This document shows positions 1 through 13,317 of a stretch of DNA of 64,000 nucleotides, piece by piece. Numbering within the stretch: the first letter of the stretch is position 1; the number at the start of each line of letters is the position of its first letter. The notes beneath the pieces were generated by a model. It worked only from the letters and a program-made list of their open reading frames with translations. It did no database searches and was not told where the DNA came from. Made by a program: the position numbers and the translations under genes. The DNA is from Podospora bellae-mahoneyi. Lineage: Eukaryota; Ascomycota; Sordariomycetes; Sordariales; Podosporaceae. The DNA lies in the NCBI RefSeq assembly GCF_035222275.1, contig NC_085884.1, forward strand, positions 806,001 to 870,000. Direction: 5' to 3'.

Positions 1-1700
1 GCACGGAATGGGGCAGAGTTACAATTCTGACGACCTTGGCTGATTATCCTGCGTCCGATGTTAAGGAGTCAGAGCACATCTGTGAAAGGGTCACCCCCCA
101 GTTCCAACATGTCAACCCCAGCGTTGTCTTGGCTGCCGTCAAGGTTGTTTTCATCCACATGAGGATGCTCAGTCCAGAGTTGGTCAGACAATATCTCAAG
201 AAAATGGCTCCACCTTTAGGTTTGTGCTCCGCGGCTGCTCTGTGCGTCTTTGTTTACTGACATGAATAACCCTCAGTTACCCTCGTTTCCTCCGCCCCGG
301 AAGTCCAATATGTTGCGTTGCGAAATATCGACCTTCTTTTACAAGCAAAGCCCGACATTCTCAGCAAGGAATTGAGGGTATTCTTCTGCAAATACAACGA
401 CCCCCCCTATGTCAAGCTCCAAAAACTCGAAATCATGGTCAGGATTGCGAACGAGAAGAACTATGAGCAGCTCCTTTCGGAACTGAAGGAATATGCCTTG
501 GAAGTGGACATGGACTTTGTGAAGAGGGCAGTCAAGGCCATTGGTCAGGTCGCCATCAAGATTGAGGCGGCCAGCGAGAAGTGCGTTGCGGCCCTTCAGG
601 ACCTGATCTCGACAAAGGTCAATTACGTGGTCCAAGAGGTTATTGTTGTCATCAAGGACATTCTCCGGAAATATCCAGGATACGAGGGTGTCATTCCAAC
701 TCTTTGCAAGTACATCGATGAGCTGGATGAGCCAACAGCACGCGGATCCTTGATCTGGATTGTTGGAGAGTATGCGGAAAAGATCAACAATGCGGACGAA
801 ATTCTATCAGGATTCGTTGACGTCTTTGAGGAGGAGTTTACACAGACACAGTTGCAGATTCTCACAGCTGTGGTGAAGTTGTTCCTCAAGAAGCCCAGCA
901 ACAACCAGGGCCTGGTGCAAAAGGTGCTGCAGGTGGCCACAGGGGATAGTGATAACCCGGATATTCGGGACCGCGCTTATATCTACTGGCGTCTTCTTTC
1001 GGGTGATCTCGATGTTGCCAAGGTTTGTTTTGTTTACATCCACCCTACCCCTTTTTAGGATGCGGTTCTAACGAAATTCTAGAACATTATTCTCTCGCAA
1101 AAACCAGCAATTACCACGACTGTGACCAGCTTGCCACCAGTTCTTCTCGAGCAGCTCCTCAGCGAGCTTTCGACCCTCGCCTCTGTGTACCACAAGCCAC
1201 CCGAGTCGTTCGTTGGCAAGGGGCGTTATGGTGCCGAGGCCATCCAGCGCGCTGCCATCCAAGAGCAACGGCAAAACCTGGCAGAGAACCCCATCGCTGC
1301 CTCTGTTGCCGCCGCGGCATCTAATGGCACGGCAGGCGGCTCTCAAAACAATATTGAGAACCTTCTTGACATTGACTTTGATGGCGCCGCCCCGGCCGCG
1401 GAATCCACTCCGGATCGGGTGGCTAGTCCCATGTCACCCGGTGGTCCTAGTGCGCCTCCGCCCAGCGGTGGTATGGCTGACATCATGGGCTTGTTTGATA
1501 CGCCACCGCCCACCACGACTTCGCCGGCTCCTGGGGCTGCGCCTGGTATGGGTGGGGGGATGAATGATCTGATGAGTGGCTTTGCGGGTATGGATCTTAG
1601 TGGGAATAGTGCCCCGCCACCACCCGGGCAGCAGTTGGGTCATAAGCCGGTGGAACAGAAGGCTACGGGTGGAAGTGATGATTTGCTGGGACTGTTTTAA
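1..1700 (+). CDS. APL2: AP-1 type adaptor complex beta subunit (beta-adaptin), 5' truncated by window
   Basis: Three exons are visible: up to 219, 277-1022 and 1083-1700; introns 220-276 and 1023-1082 have GT-AG ends and keep the frame. The reading frame is open to the left edge, so the N-terminus lies outside. The protein carries the adaptin N-terminal alpha-solenoid ([45 protein letters not shown]), followed by a Gly/Pro/Ala-rich hinge and a terminal DDLLGLF. There is no room for the C-terminal ear domain of animal beta-adaptins, as is usual for fungal beta1. Known role of the family: large subunit of the heterotetrameric AP-1 complex that links cargo to clathrin at the trans-Golgi and endosomes. 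AP-1 rather than AP-2 is inferred from the overall sequence. The last 250 nt are strongly G-rich on the coding strand. Confidence 0.93.
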
Positions 1701-2884
1701 GGGCTTGGAGTTGGGGGGGATTGAGAAGCGGGTTTATTGTAGACGTTTGAACGGGTAATATTTTGGGTTTGAGAGTGGTGGAAAATGAATAGATGAGCCA
1801 GTTTCTGTGTGAATATTTTGTGTGGCATTCGATGTGAACATGGTGAAGTGATCACTGATGTATAATTCTGGACAACAGTGCTCTACATTTCGGGCCCTTG
1901 TCAGCTCACCCCTTGTGTCTCACAACATTCCCTGGAGCATGCAGGATGTTGACTGGACCCTTGAACCCTGGAATTGGACATCAGGCATCGGGAATCGACT
2001 ACAACGCCAACCGATTCTCAAGTGGAACGCGGTGTCAAGAGTCGCGACGCTGACTGCAAGCATTCGTTTCGAAGCGCTTGAGCTTCTGGCTCGCGAGCGA
2101 GGCTGGCCGCTCGCACGCCCCTTCTCGCTTCTCTTACCCAATTGCCGGCCCAGGGCCGTTCTCTCTCCCTCTACCAATGACGGAAGGGTGCAACCCCCAC
2201 AGCAATGCGCGTTTGATCCCGCGCTAAGAGGACATTGCTTCTTGTCTTCCGTCACTCTATCCTCTGACCAAATCTGCGCGTGACGAATTGCTTCCAGGAA
2301 GCCATGCCTCACGCGCGCCCTGGCATGGCTATTCTCAGAGCGGTACGCTTAAGGGAGCCAAGGCTGTGAGCAGGCGTTGCTGTGAGCAATAGCAGCGCGG
2401 GCAGGCGTATTGTTGGTTGTAAGCTGTTGTGGGGGTGTGTTTGGTTTGAGGGGATTTGTGAATGGTTAACTTTCGTGTCTGAGGGAAGGGTAGTTGGATT
2501 GTGACTTGAGCTTGAGCACCAACGATCAAGGGTCACAGGGTGAGGTGTGGTGTAAGAAACGTTGCAAGAGTATGAGAGATCAAGATCGATGCCCTTCCCC
2601 AAGCAAATATTTGTCTCGGAGCGGCAAGTTGACCCACGTGATTGAGAGCGAAGGTGTCGTTATGTCGGCCAATCATGCAATGCAGGTTTGTGAGTTGGGG
2701 TTGAGTGGAAGGAGCTGAGCTCGCTTTGGCATCGTCTTGAATCCGCCCCGCTGACAGCCTGGTTGTTGCCTACCTTGCCACTCCAGTATATGATCTTGTC
2801 CATTTGGCAATTTTGAATCAACAACTCAAAAGAGAGCAAAAAATCACGGCCAGGAACACGATACCATTTCCCATCATTATTGCC
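1701..2884. other. Intergenic region between beta-adaptin and SNF2 genes
   Basis: About 1.2 kb. Overlapping reading frames of 130-140 codons occur on both strands around 1,858-2,312, but none has a recognisable motif, a convincing start or intron structure. Short GC-rich palindromes (gctcgcgagc near 2,089) are present. I see no RNA gene or mobile element. Confidence 0.5.
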
Positions 2885-5800
2885 ATGGAGAGTACCCAGT
2901 CGACTGAATGGAGAAGCCGTAAACGACCATACTCATCATCGGGGCCAGACAGTGACGACGCGCCAGATCAGAATGACCAGAATTTACCTTTGGTTCGACG
3001 ACGGGTGCTTTCCGGGTCAGGCTCGGATAGCTCTGGAGAAAAGGACCGTGTTTATGACAACGACTGTGAGATGCAGGATGTGCCGGCTGAAGGGGAACCT
3101 TCAGTCCTGGCAACCTGCCTTGGCATGGTCAGCCCTGGACTTTGATGCGTTCTTGAAGGTTATACTGATTATTTCTCCTGGCAATAGCTAGTATTAGAGC
3201 AATCGCACCTGCATCGTCTAAGTACCGAGCAGAGGGAATTTGGAGTGAGCTTCACGGGCTTCGGCAACACCTACACTATTTATTCAGAGGCGTCAGGCGA
3301 ATATTGCGGTCTTCTCGACTCGGAGGCAGCTGAATGTGTGCAGGTCCTCGAAAGAATATCTGGTCTTCAGTTTGAAGCATCTATGAATCGACGTTCCAAG
3401 AAGCTCAAATTCCTGCTCTTCAGCGATATAGAGGAAGCTCAAGATATTGGGAATACGCTGGCATCTAGCAGCCTTTTCCTACAACACCCGAGCACGGAAG
3501 ATTACCAAGGGACGAGTTACTTCAATCCTCATTATCTCACCAGACCAGGCCTCACTTTTCAGGAAGCTATTGAGACCTTGAACCAACAAGTTCACCTCAG
3601 CAAGCAGCTGACATTGACTGAGAAATCTGAAATTGCTACGGTTTTGGACCAAGCAGCTGGACCAACAATCTTCTCCGAGGTGCAGGTCAGCAATTGTATC
3701 AAGACCGAGTTGAAACAGTGAGCCACCTTGTGACATTTGTCTTCGAATGCTGTGACTAACTGTTTGCCAGCCACCAGAAGAAGGCATTGGCTATGATGGT
3801 TGAAAAAGAGGCCGGGAATCTGTCTAACCCACAGTTTCCCTCACTTTGGGCCGCGACCTGCATGCTTGGCACTGAAGGTGTACCAATGTGAGTCGCAGGG
3901 TTCGTGGTGGTCTGTTTGACTTGACCTCTGGCTGACCTGTGATTCAGATACCAGGATACGGTCACTGCAAGTACGCTGCGGTCCGACCCCCCGGTATGCC
4001 TTGGGGGAATTCTGGCTGATGTGAGTTACAACGTCATATATCTGAATTTGTGCTCTAACAGATGACTTCTCAAGGATATGGGCCTTGGGAAGACTTTGAC
4101 GACACTCGCTCTCATTGCTGGGTCTATTGCAAGTGACCCTGACCCTGAACGTTCACCACGACCAAAAGCCAACAAGGGCCAGCCCTCAGCACAACCAGGC
4201 ACTTTGGTGGTTGCACCCCTTTCAAGTAAGTGCGCCCTCACGGGGATCAGAACCACTTTCTGATACGAACTAGCTTTGTCGAACTGGGAAGAGCAGATAA
4301 AAATGTAAGCATGCCTTTCCCGTATTTTCTGGACGGGGCTTACTAACAACTACACCAAAAGGCATCTTCGCCATCGTAGTGTGACATACCAAATATACCA
4401 CGGCTCATCGAGATCAAAACACCACTCGAGCCTGCCAACCTACGACATTATTCTGACCACGTATGACACTCTGAAAGCCGATATCCGGTCCAACCGGTCT
4501 TCTGGTGTGGAGAAAAGCCCTCTTCATGATCTAGTCTGGAAAAGGATCGTCCTCGATGAGGGTAACTGGCCCGCCCCTGGAGTTTCTTGCCACCAAACTT
4601 TCAACCACTAACTAGTATAACTACAGCACACGTTATCCGCAACCCAAACTCAAAGGTACACCAGGCTGTGTGTTATCTTCGCGCGAAGCACCGCTGGTGT
4701 CTCACAGGTACCCCGATACAAAACCGAGTAGAGGATCTATGTTCGCTCCTAGGATTTCTCAGAGCTCACCCCTACGGAGAGCATACCAAGTTTCGTACCG
4801 CAATCACGGATCTCATGGAGAATCGGGATGTTGAAGGGTATGAGAGACTCAGCCGCTTGTTTCAGGCGGTCTCCCTACGCAGGGTCAAAGACATGGACTC
4901 CCTTGATCTCCACCTGCCCAAACGGCACGACGTCGTTCGCCTTGTTGAGCTCGATGAGGAAGAGACCGCCCTCTACAACCTTGTCAAGAAATCCTCAGCC
5001 ACCACATTCAAGGCAACTGGAACCGGTAGAGGCATCTTGCAAGTCATTCTTAGACTACGCCAAGTATCCAACCACGGCGCGGACCTGCTACCTTCCGAGA
5101 TCCTAAACCGGCTGAAGACTGCTGACATCTCAGGTCTTCCCCCCTCTATTTTTGATACCAAGAGATGTGAAGTTTGCGGGGACATTGTTGGCCAGGGAAT
5201 GGAAACACCGGAGCGCTTCTTAGGTTGTGGACATTCAGTCTGTACTGCATGTCTCCCTTTGAATCGACAAGACGATGACGATTGCGACCCTATCTGTCCA
5301 ATTTGCAATGACTCAGCAATGGGTAAGGTCAAGTCCAAGCCATCTGGAAGAGAACTAGCGAAGTCCTATCGCCCTTCGTCAAAGGTTCGAGCCTTACTTG
5401 TGCAACTCGACCTTGATAAAGCAAATATCACTACAGGCAGCGGGGATGTGCCCAAGAGGTAGGTACCGTTACAACCCCGAGACCTTTTGCGGCAAGTCTG
5501 ACATTTTCACAGCGTAGTGTTTTCATGCTGGGCCAAGATGCTGGACCTGGTCGAGTTAGCGTTGCAACAAAGGGGCATTGCGTTTGTCAGAATCGATGGG
5601 ACCAGGTCAGAGCAACAGCGAAGAAAGGCTCTTAAAAACTTCCGTGATACTCCATCATGTACCGTGCTCCTAGCGACGTTGGGAAGTGCAGGTGTTGGGT
5701 GAGTTTGACAGTTTCCTGCTTTCCCATCCTCAGAGTTCTAACCACGTGTCTCTCCCAACAGGTTGAACCTCACTGCTGCTAGCCAGGTGCACATTCTCGA

Positions 5801-6109
5801 GCCACAATGGAATCCAATGGTGGAGAGGCAAGCAGTAGACCGCATTCACAGACTTGGGCAGGCTCGGGAAGTTACTTGCTTCTACTATGTTGTGGATACG
5901 AGGGGTTCTGTTGAGCAGTACGTTCGCCGTATTCGCGAATCCAAGAATGTCCTTATCAGCATGTCCATGGATGGAACAGGCAGCCTGGTCGACGAAACTT
6001 CCCTTACACCTCTGAAGGTTGGTTGTGACATTGGCATCAATATCGACTTTGCTTGCTCTAACAATTTCCCTGATAGGAGTTTATGCAGGAAGTTCTTACG
6101 GACAGCTGA
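2885..6109 (+). CDS. SNF2-family helicase with embedded RING finger (Rad5/Rad16/HLTF-like)
   Basis: Eleven exons join in frame to an 883-residue protein: 2885-3127, 3188-3717, 3771-3887, 3948-4020, 4075-4225, 4274-4304, 4362-4561, 4627-5458, 5513-5698, 5762-6017, 6077-6109. ATP motif I DMGLGKT (about residue 322) is created at the exon 4/5 junction, and motif II DEAH (about 447) is split by intron 7; LTGTPIQN and the C-lobe stretch ATLGSAGVGLNLTAASQ with RIHRLGQ follow. Between the lobes lies a C3HC4 RING finger (CEVCGD...CGHSVCTAC...CPIC, about 628-675), the arrangement known in Rad5, Rad16 and HLTF, which couple DNA translocation to ubiquitin ligase activity in the nucleus. The first donor site (gtcagc) is unusual, so the exact N-terminal junction is the least certain point. 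Which subfamily it belongs to cannot be settled by eye. Confidence 0.92.
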
Positions 6110-6383
6110 AAAGGTTGGGAAAAGAAGACCGTGTGTTTCTCACCGAACTTTCATCACCTTGCACATCAAATCGGTGCTCTTAAATACACACCTGACCACA
6201 GCTGGCATCGGTGGCAGCAAGCTGTGGCAGCCAATCATTGAAGAAAGGAGCTGGAACCCCTCACTTCTCTCGGGCGGCCTCAGCTCGGACTGCTGCCTCG
6301 CAGTCACCCTGTGCCAAGAACACAGCACTTTTCCTGCGGACTACTTTCTTGTCCAGCTATCATGATGTACAACACAAATCGCC

Positions 6384-9300
6384 ATGGCAACGTCCCAGCC
6401 CGACCAGTGGATGTTGGATGCCTTTCAAGCCGCTAGGACTGACTTCGCGCGCAATATCAAGAACCTCGACAAGTTCGATCTCGCTCAGTACACTTCAGCT
6501 CAGCAGGTGTACAATGCTGCCGACGCCATTCAACAGAAACAAGGAAAAACACTCAAGCTTCGCGCATTGGCTCGTATCAAGCCCTACCTGGACTGTCTTA
6601 GCCAATACCAAGCTGTTATCGAGGTCTTTGTACAAGTTCAACCAGAGATCTTGGCTTTAATATGGGTAAGCAGATGCTGCAATCTGTATGCGCACTTTCT
6701 TGTGGAAATGCAACTGACCTTGTTAATAGGGACCAATCAAGCTGGTCCTCCAGGTACGAAGGTCTTAGCCACATGATAACCTGATATGATACTCAAAGTG
6801 GTTCAGCTCACGAGCCGGCTGGCCAAGGCATTCGACAAGGTGGTGGAGGTTCTCGGTGTTATTGGCGAGAATCTACCCGAGTTTGACCGTTACGCAAAGC
6901 TCTTCGAACAAGACGAACAGGTCAAAAAGATCTTGTGTCTATTCTATCAGGACATTCTCGATGTGCATGTAACACTTCTGAAGTTCTTCGGTGGCAGCGG
7001 TAAGCTTCCCAACTCTCTGAATGTCTTGCAAAGATTATCTCTAACAGCGCTCCACAGCCTGGGAACTCCTATTCGAATCCTTCTGGCCCAAGGTCACCGA
7101 CAAGATCAGTATCATAATGCAGCGAATGACAACCCACAGGGCTCTAATGCTGGAAAAGGTCACAATTGCCAACATTACTCAAGACATCGCCGACAGAGAA
7201 CGCGCCTATAAGGAGTATGAAAAGCAGCATGAATTCCAAGATCTCCAAAATTACCGCTTGCTGAGAGGTGAGCTCTCGCCCTCCTTATACGATGACGAGC
7301 TTCAGCAGTTTGCCGGCAGTGGCCCAGAGAAATCAGGCACGTGGTTGTTCGAGAATGGGGATTTCAAAAAGTGGGCCGATGTCAACAACAAAACCCGGCT
7401 TTGCCTTTGGCTTCAGGGCATACCTGGTGCTGGTAAACTAGACCTTTCTTGGATGCTTTGTTTGGAAAAAGCTAATAATCAACCCCCAGGGAAAACTGTA
7501 TTGACTGCCAAGACAATCCGGTATCTCCAAAGCCAAGGGCAGACACTCCTGTTTGCGTTCTTGTCGTACCGTGATGAGCGCAAATCGAAACCCGTCAAGA
7601 TCTTTCAGAGCTTAGTCTTTCAACTTCTTGAGGAACAATCGATGTTGCGCCCATTGTTACATGATATTTACCTCACCAACTACCGAAAGCTTATCTCGAA
7701 TCCAGACTTCGTGGGGGATTTGCTAGGCAAGCTTTTGCAAACGTCGGGCCCAACGATCATTGTCATTGATGGCGTTGACGAAGCCGCCGAATCAGATAAA
7801 TCATACCTCGTGCGGTCTCTTCTTCGAGTTACGAAATCTGGGCCGAATGTCAAGCTTTTTGTTAGCAGTCGGATGGATTCAGCGATCAGCAAAGAGTTGA
7901 TGCGCAGTAGCACAGAGCTTCACGTTGAGGATCACAACGAAGGCGATATTCATGAGTTAATAGACATGGAAAGGGACGATCTCTTGTCAAAATTCCGGAA
8001 ATGGGATGCTGACGAGGCAACTTGTGACCGAGTTGGCCGAGCCTTTCAACTATTGAAAGAGAAAAGCGATGGGATGATACTATATGCGAAGCTGATGGCA
8101 AGACTGCTACAAGGTCTGGACAATGAAGATGATATCAGACGGGAACTTGATACCTTGCCGGAGGGTCTTGGGCAAGCGTAAGGGCACCTCAAATCTTCAA
8201 TCCTTTTCACCCCATTTCATATCAGACCCGCAGCTAACCGCGTACAGATACGGCCGAGTTATCGAACGAATTGAATCAAACCCAGTGCCCAAGGACAAAG
8301 CTGCTGCAAGGAAAATTCTGGAATGGATTGGCTCGGCTACACGCCCACTTCGCTACGAGGAGGTCATCCAGGCTTTGGTGATCGAGTCCGGATCATCAGG
8401 ATTTACGAAAGGGCGTAAAGCGTTTCGGGATATTGTAGAGACCTGCGGGCCAATTATCGAGGTGGTTGGGGACTATGTCGGTTTTGTCCACTTCACTGCT
8501 AAGGAGTGAGTTCTGCACCAACGATGTCAAGGCTTGCTGAGACCTAACAGGAGCCATCCACTTCTTCCAGGTATCTTTTCAACGGCGACGGAAAATTTCT
8601 TGACAAGGAGGAGTCGAATCTTCATATTTCCCTAGCTTGTCTGACCTACTTGGCCTTCCAACCTTTGGACCGCATCATGCAACATGGAGACTCGGCTGCC
8701 ATATGCGACGAAACCTCAAAGGTCCTGTCTGGCGACTTTGTCTTGCTCGACTATGCTGCTTCGGAATGGCTAAGCCATATCGGCGCTTGTGCTCAGTCCC
8801 GCCACGATGAACAGCTCGTCCAGGCAATACGACGGCTTTATGAGAAGCGAGGGAAGCCAGATGTACATGACTCCACTCAAGTCTCCAGGATATTCAAACA
8901 CAAGTATCGAGCACTTCGAAGAGACCCAGAGCTTGTTAAACGCCTCGGGCAGTCCGAGACTTTTTTGAACAGGTCGAAACTTGACCTCATCGAAGTCGAC
9001 GGTGGTAAGTCAAAGGAGTAAACGCATGGGGTTGCGGTCCATGTTCTAACCTCTTGATAGGATGTTCATGGTATGGCATGGATCCAACCTATATTTCCCA
9101 AGGCATCATGCGGTTTCGGGATCTCCTCGAAAGATCTCTTTGTACCACCTCGCCATGCAACCTTTCTTGCAATTGTACAAAGATCAAAAGACTGTACGGG
9201 CATGCTCTATTTAGGTGCCCCCGAATATCTTGTCCCCGATACATTGACGGATTTGAAACTGATTCCGCACGTTTCGAGCACCACAAGACACATGAACGCC

Positions 9301-10421
9301 CATACAAGTGCTCTCATTCCGATTGTTTGTTCTCCCAACTGGGATTCCGGACCGCAAACGACCTTGCCCGCCATGCGGACGTCACCCACAACCACGTTGT
9401 CAACGATGCTGTGCCTTGGAAAAACTTCACAGCCCACCACCTCAGTGAAAGTAACATTGTGGCCATCATAGAAGATACTATCAGTCTGAACCAAGTCGGG
9501 ATCATGACACGCATTCTATCCAAGGAATCGGGTTTCCTACGCGTCTGCTGTTCCAGAAATTCGAATGAAAGTGTTCACTGCGATGAATATACCAGGGGAT
9601 ACCATAATGGGTATCAAGAGCCCTTTGTGATGGATGATGCACTGAGGATATCAGCAAGAGCAGGAACTACAGAAATGATGGAATGCGTCATTGCGGCTGC
9701 CAAACTTGCTAAACACAAGGTTTATGCCAAGGTCGATCTTTTGGCACATGCTATCAGATCAGGGAACAATGATGCTTTGGGCGTTATTCTTCAACACTAT
9801 ACTGCCTTTGGCGAAGCCTCGGAAGAAGTGGAGATCCGTGAAGCTGGCTCGGATTCTGAGTATGACAACGAAAAGTGGATTTGTTTCACCACTGTGTCAC
9901 TCTTTGAGTTGGCCTTTGCCCACGCCAACGGCCGAGCTATGAAAGCCCTGGTAAGGGCTGGAGCCCGTCCCGATGTTCGTCGAGAGACGTTTATTGATGT
10001 GTTCAAGACAAGAGGCCACATGGAACTAATGTCCGCAGACAATCCTAAGACACGAGACACGCTAGGGAGGATGAAAGTTCTAAAGCTCCCAAGTCTGGTG
10101 CTGCAATATGGGCTACAGGTCGCTATTCAGCGATCCTCAGCCCATTACGCCGAGTTTTGCGTCGATATGGGTGCCAACGTCAACGGAAAATGGCTCAATA
10201 TTGGCGAGAAGAAAAGACGCGAACGTCCGACGATGCTATTTCTCGCGATCAAGAGTGGATGTGGGCCCATCTTCAAGTTACTGCTGGAGCACGGGGCTCT
10301 TCTACAGGGGGATGAAGTGGAGGATGTCGAATCTGGGGAGATTGCTGGGATGAAGAAGATTGAAAAGTACTTTTCTATGTCTTGGAAGGAAATGATGTCG
10401 ACGTTTTCGAAGAGTGCGTGA
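6384..10421 (+). CDS. NACHT-type STAND NTPase with C-terminal zinc fingers and ankyrin-like region
   Basis: Eight exons give about 1,204 residues: 6384-6665, 6730-6753, 6807-6999, 7058-7432, 7490-8177, 8248-8505, 8571-9004, 9061-10421. The helical N-terminus (WGPIKLVLQ, IGENLPEFDRYAKLF) resembles the fungal domain often labelled DUF7708. The P-loop GIPGAGKT (about 286-293) appears only after removal of the 57-nt intron 7433-7489. A Walker B-like TIIVIDGVDEA follows, then a winged-helix-like stretch. The last exon holds two C2H2-like fingers (CPRISCPRY...HHKTH and CSHSDCLF...HADVTH, about 802-862), then weak ankyrin-like repeats (LFLAIKSGCGPIFKLLLEHGA). Family knowledge: such fungal NLR-like proteins are taken to be ligand-triggered switches in non-self recognition. 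The specific ligand and output are unknown. Intron borders are inferred from GT-AG sites and frame. Confidence 0.87.
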
Positions 10422-13026
10422 TTACACTTGGCCCGTTGAGTAATTCCGGTAAGCAGGAGGTGGCAGGAGTCATTGGGGGATTCATTCAGATCATGATGAG
10501 CCGATCAGTGTACTTGATCTCTCATACTCAGTTGAAGTCAAATGCACAAATTGCTGTGTTATGACAGCGACCCTGGTTACCTAGCCACTTCCCGCGATCG
10601 ATCTGACGATGTTTATCGTAATATAACATAGAGTAACGACGATTGCCATTTTCGACAACATGACCAATGGAAGAGAGGCTATCTATCTCTGGTCCCGTAC
10701 CCACCAATCTCATCGTCGAACACCTTTGTGGCAAAGTAGCAACCGCAAAGTCACTAATGTCGTATGTGTGTCCCTTTCACAAAGAAGGAATACACTATGC
10801 TGATCCATGACATGAACACTAGATTAGCTGCCTCCACACGTAGTGGAAGCATCAGAACAACACCATCAAGACTCTCACCCTGGAGATTAACCCGTAGATG
10901 TATTGGTCATTCGCAATCTCGTGGACGGCCTCAAAAGCCTATCTATAGCTTGTCATAAGCTGCCCTAATATCTCGCTCGGGCGTGTGGGAGGACATTCTC
11001 GCCACCACGAGACTCCAACCAAACAGGGACACTGATCTCAACGTCCTCGAACACAAGTCCATTGATAACTACACGGTCCATACCTACCGAATCGTCAGTT
11101 CCCCTTCTAGCTACGTTTATATCCGCAACAATCGTTATTCACCCAAGAAATTGCAGACCGGAATATCGAGTTCATTTCATACCTTACTTTGCCGCGAACA
11201 CGCGATACTTGTATCGTTTTGGCTTGTTGGACGTGGCAAGAGCAGGCGATGTTGTGTGCGCATCCCTGGTGTAGGTCTACGAGCAAGCGCTGCTGATGCT
11301 GAGAGCAGCGTCGTTTGTGGCCGTGCCTTTTATCTTAAGCTAGAATGAAGACAGAGATCAGAAACCTAGGTATATGGGTAGTGGACAGGTTGGAAAAAAG
11401 ACTCCTGAGCTGTGAAAACCTAAACTATTATTACAAGTACATCATACACCACCCAAGGCCTGTTCCATTATCTCCAAGCCCCACTACCATCAGCGAGCTA
11501 TCATCTTCTTGATTCCCTCCTCCATCAGCTCAACAGGTTTCTGATCAAACCCCGGATCCCTGTCGATGAAGATCATCCCGGTACCGCATCTTCTCCTCCC
11601 CATCCAGAGGCACATCATCAGGCCTAGGTCTATTCCCCCCAGCCAGACTTGATCGCCTTTCTGAGCTCTACCTTCTTGACAGGGGCAGCCTAGGCGAGTA
11701 ACAGAGCCTTTCCCGTACTTTTTGACCACATTCTTGAGGAGGCGGCCTTGGAAGGTTTGTCTCAGGGGAAGGGTGGTTGGCACACTGGCGATGCTGTCTG
11801 CTTCGTTCAGAGCGGCCAGGGATCGCGAGAGATGGACGGGGCGAACCTGGCGGGAGTGGGTGATTGCGAGAGCGAGCTCGTTGGAAGGCTCATCCTCCAG
11901 GCATGGAGGGCGAAACGAGTATGAGGTCATGTCCAGTGCTTGAAAGCCCGGTGTAACCATGATCGGCGGTGGGTATCGACCAAGGGGAACTAGGTGAACT
12001 CTTGGGCCGGCAGTTGGCATGAAAACACCAAAGTGGGTGAACTGGCCAACCTGTCATGACTGCATCCAGGCTCTGTGTGAAACAGCGAGATTGTGGACCA
12101 TACGCCAGGCTGCTGGGTTACGACAGCAGTACTTGTTAGAGGCGATGATTGCTCCGCCGTGTGCGCGCGGTCCCCGTCGCATGAAGTGGACTACCTCCCC
12201 GACGGCCCTGGTCGAGGAGTACATCAAGGCATGAGCCTTGTAGAGCATTGGAAGGTTGTGTGTGCCGGAGATGGGTGAAGAGTCTGAGGAGTGGTCATCC
12301 CTCTCGATGTATATATCTTGGGCACTGCGAAGATAGGCTCGGGAGATCGTCGAGGGAATACAACAAACGCTGTGCGCGTGGCCAGCGGCGATACTCTGGC
12401 CATCTATCCTTCCGGTAAAATGTGGGAATGACTGGCTAAAGAGTGTAGTTTTCTCCCTTCGTGATCTTAGCCTCAAAGCTACTTTGTCTCATGATAACGT
12501 TCCCAACGAAGCTCATATCATCTGCAAGTGTAATCGAATTGACGGGGCTTGGAGCAGACCCCCAACCTTGCACAAGACGGAACAAGCTGGCCTTGTCGGG
12601 GGTAAAGAAATCCAACGATTGTTTCACTATCGCTCGAATTCTCTTTCCCAGAGTAGGCTCGAGACCTACAGGCGCCAACCTTGTGGGGACTGGAGAATGG
12701 TATAATAGCAGTCACAGTACCTGGCCGGGGGTGGTGCTCTGTCCCGTCCCTCTCATTCACTTGCTCCCTGCGGGGCGCTTCAGTGGACCGCTAGCTCTTT
12801 TCTTCACCAGGCTGCCAGCCCTTTTCCTAGCCAGACCACAACGCTCACCCCCAGCCTTCTCTATTCACCCGGTCACCGTGTCATCATCTACCTCTGCCCA
12901 TAGACCATTGCGAAGTTCTCTCGTCTGAGTTCCTGAGAGATCATAAAGACTCTTGTCTGAGCCCGGCTATTCAAGAATCTCCAAACACCCTACCTCTGCA
13001 CATCCGCAATAACCCACCCGCCCGAA
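10422..13026. other. Long region with only weak coding signal
   Basis: From 10,422 to about 11,480 I see no supported gene. On the minus strand, open stretches at 12,678-12,436, 12,476-12,054 and 12,020-11,490 have protein-like composition (the last ends FIDRDPGFDQKPVELMEEG) and lie in series, but they are in different frames, lack a convincing ATG for the first piece, and I could not find splice sites joining them cleanly. They may be exons of an unrecognised gene or the remains of one. No motif allows a function to be named. Confidence 0.35.
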
Positions 13027-13317
13027 ATGGCGTTGAGAATGTTGGCAATCCTGCTTGACCGCAGTACACGCGGGCTGGAGGAAAGTACCGAAGTCACTTT
13101 TCACATTTTCTCAACATTTCCGACTGAAGTTCCAGACCAGATCTGGGACCATTTTATGGAGACCTACGAGGACAATGCTGCGGTGGTATGGAAGCTCGTC
13201 TGGGCCATCGACGGCGTCAAGCAGAAAGAGCACGGAAGCCATCATCATCTGTCCACCAGACCATTTATCAAGTTCGACGAGCCCGAAAATGGTGTTTTCA
13301 ACCTGGTGCCATGGTGA
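13027..13317 (+). CDS. Short hypothetical protein with 2EXR-like motif
   Basis: A 96-codon frame beginning at ATG 13027. The segment TFHIFSTFPTEVPDQIWDHF matches the style of the fungal 2EXR domain (F..FP.LP.ELR..IW), found in many proteins of unknown function. The family's usual length is 200-400 residues, so this is either a first exon or a truncated copy. Downstream to about 13,680 the same strand keeps short protein-like pieces interrupted by stops, which favours a decaying copy. No signal peptide or membrane segment is visible. Confidence 0.35.
   Translation: MALRMLAILLDRSTRGLEESTEVTFHIFSTFPTEVPDQIWDHFMETYEDNAAVVWKLVWAIDGVKQKEHGSHHHLSTRPFIKFDEPENGVFNLVPW

Noticed and set aside
1858-2312. 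Open frames of 141 and 130 codons on opposite strands
   Set aside because: They overlap each other completely, use doubtful starts and have no family feature.
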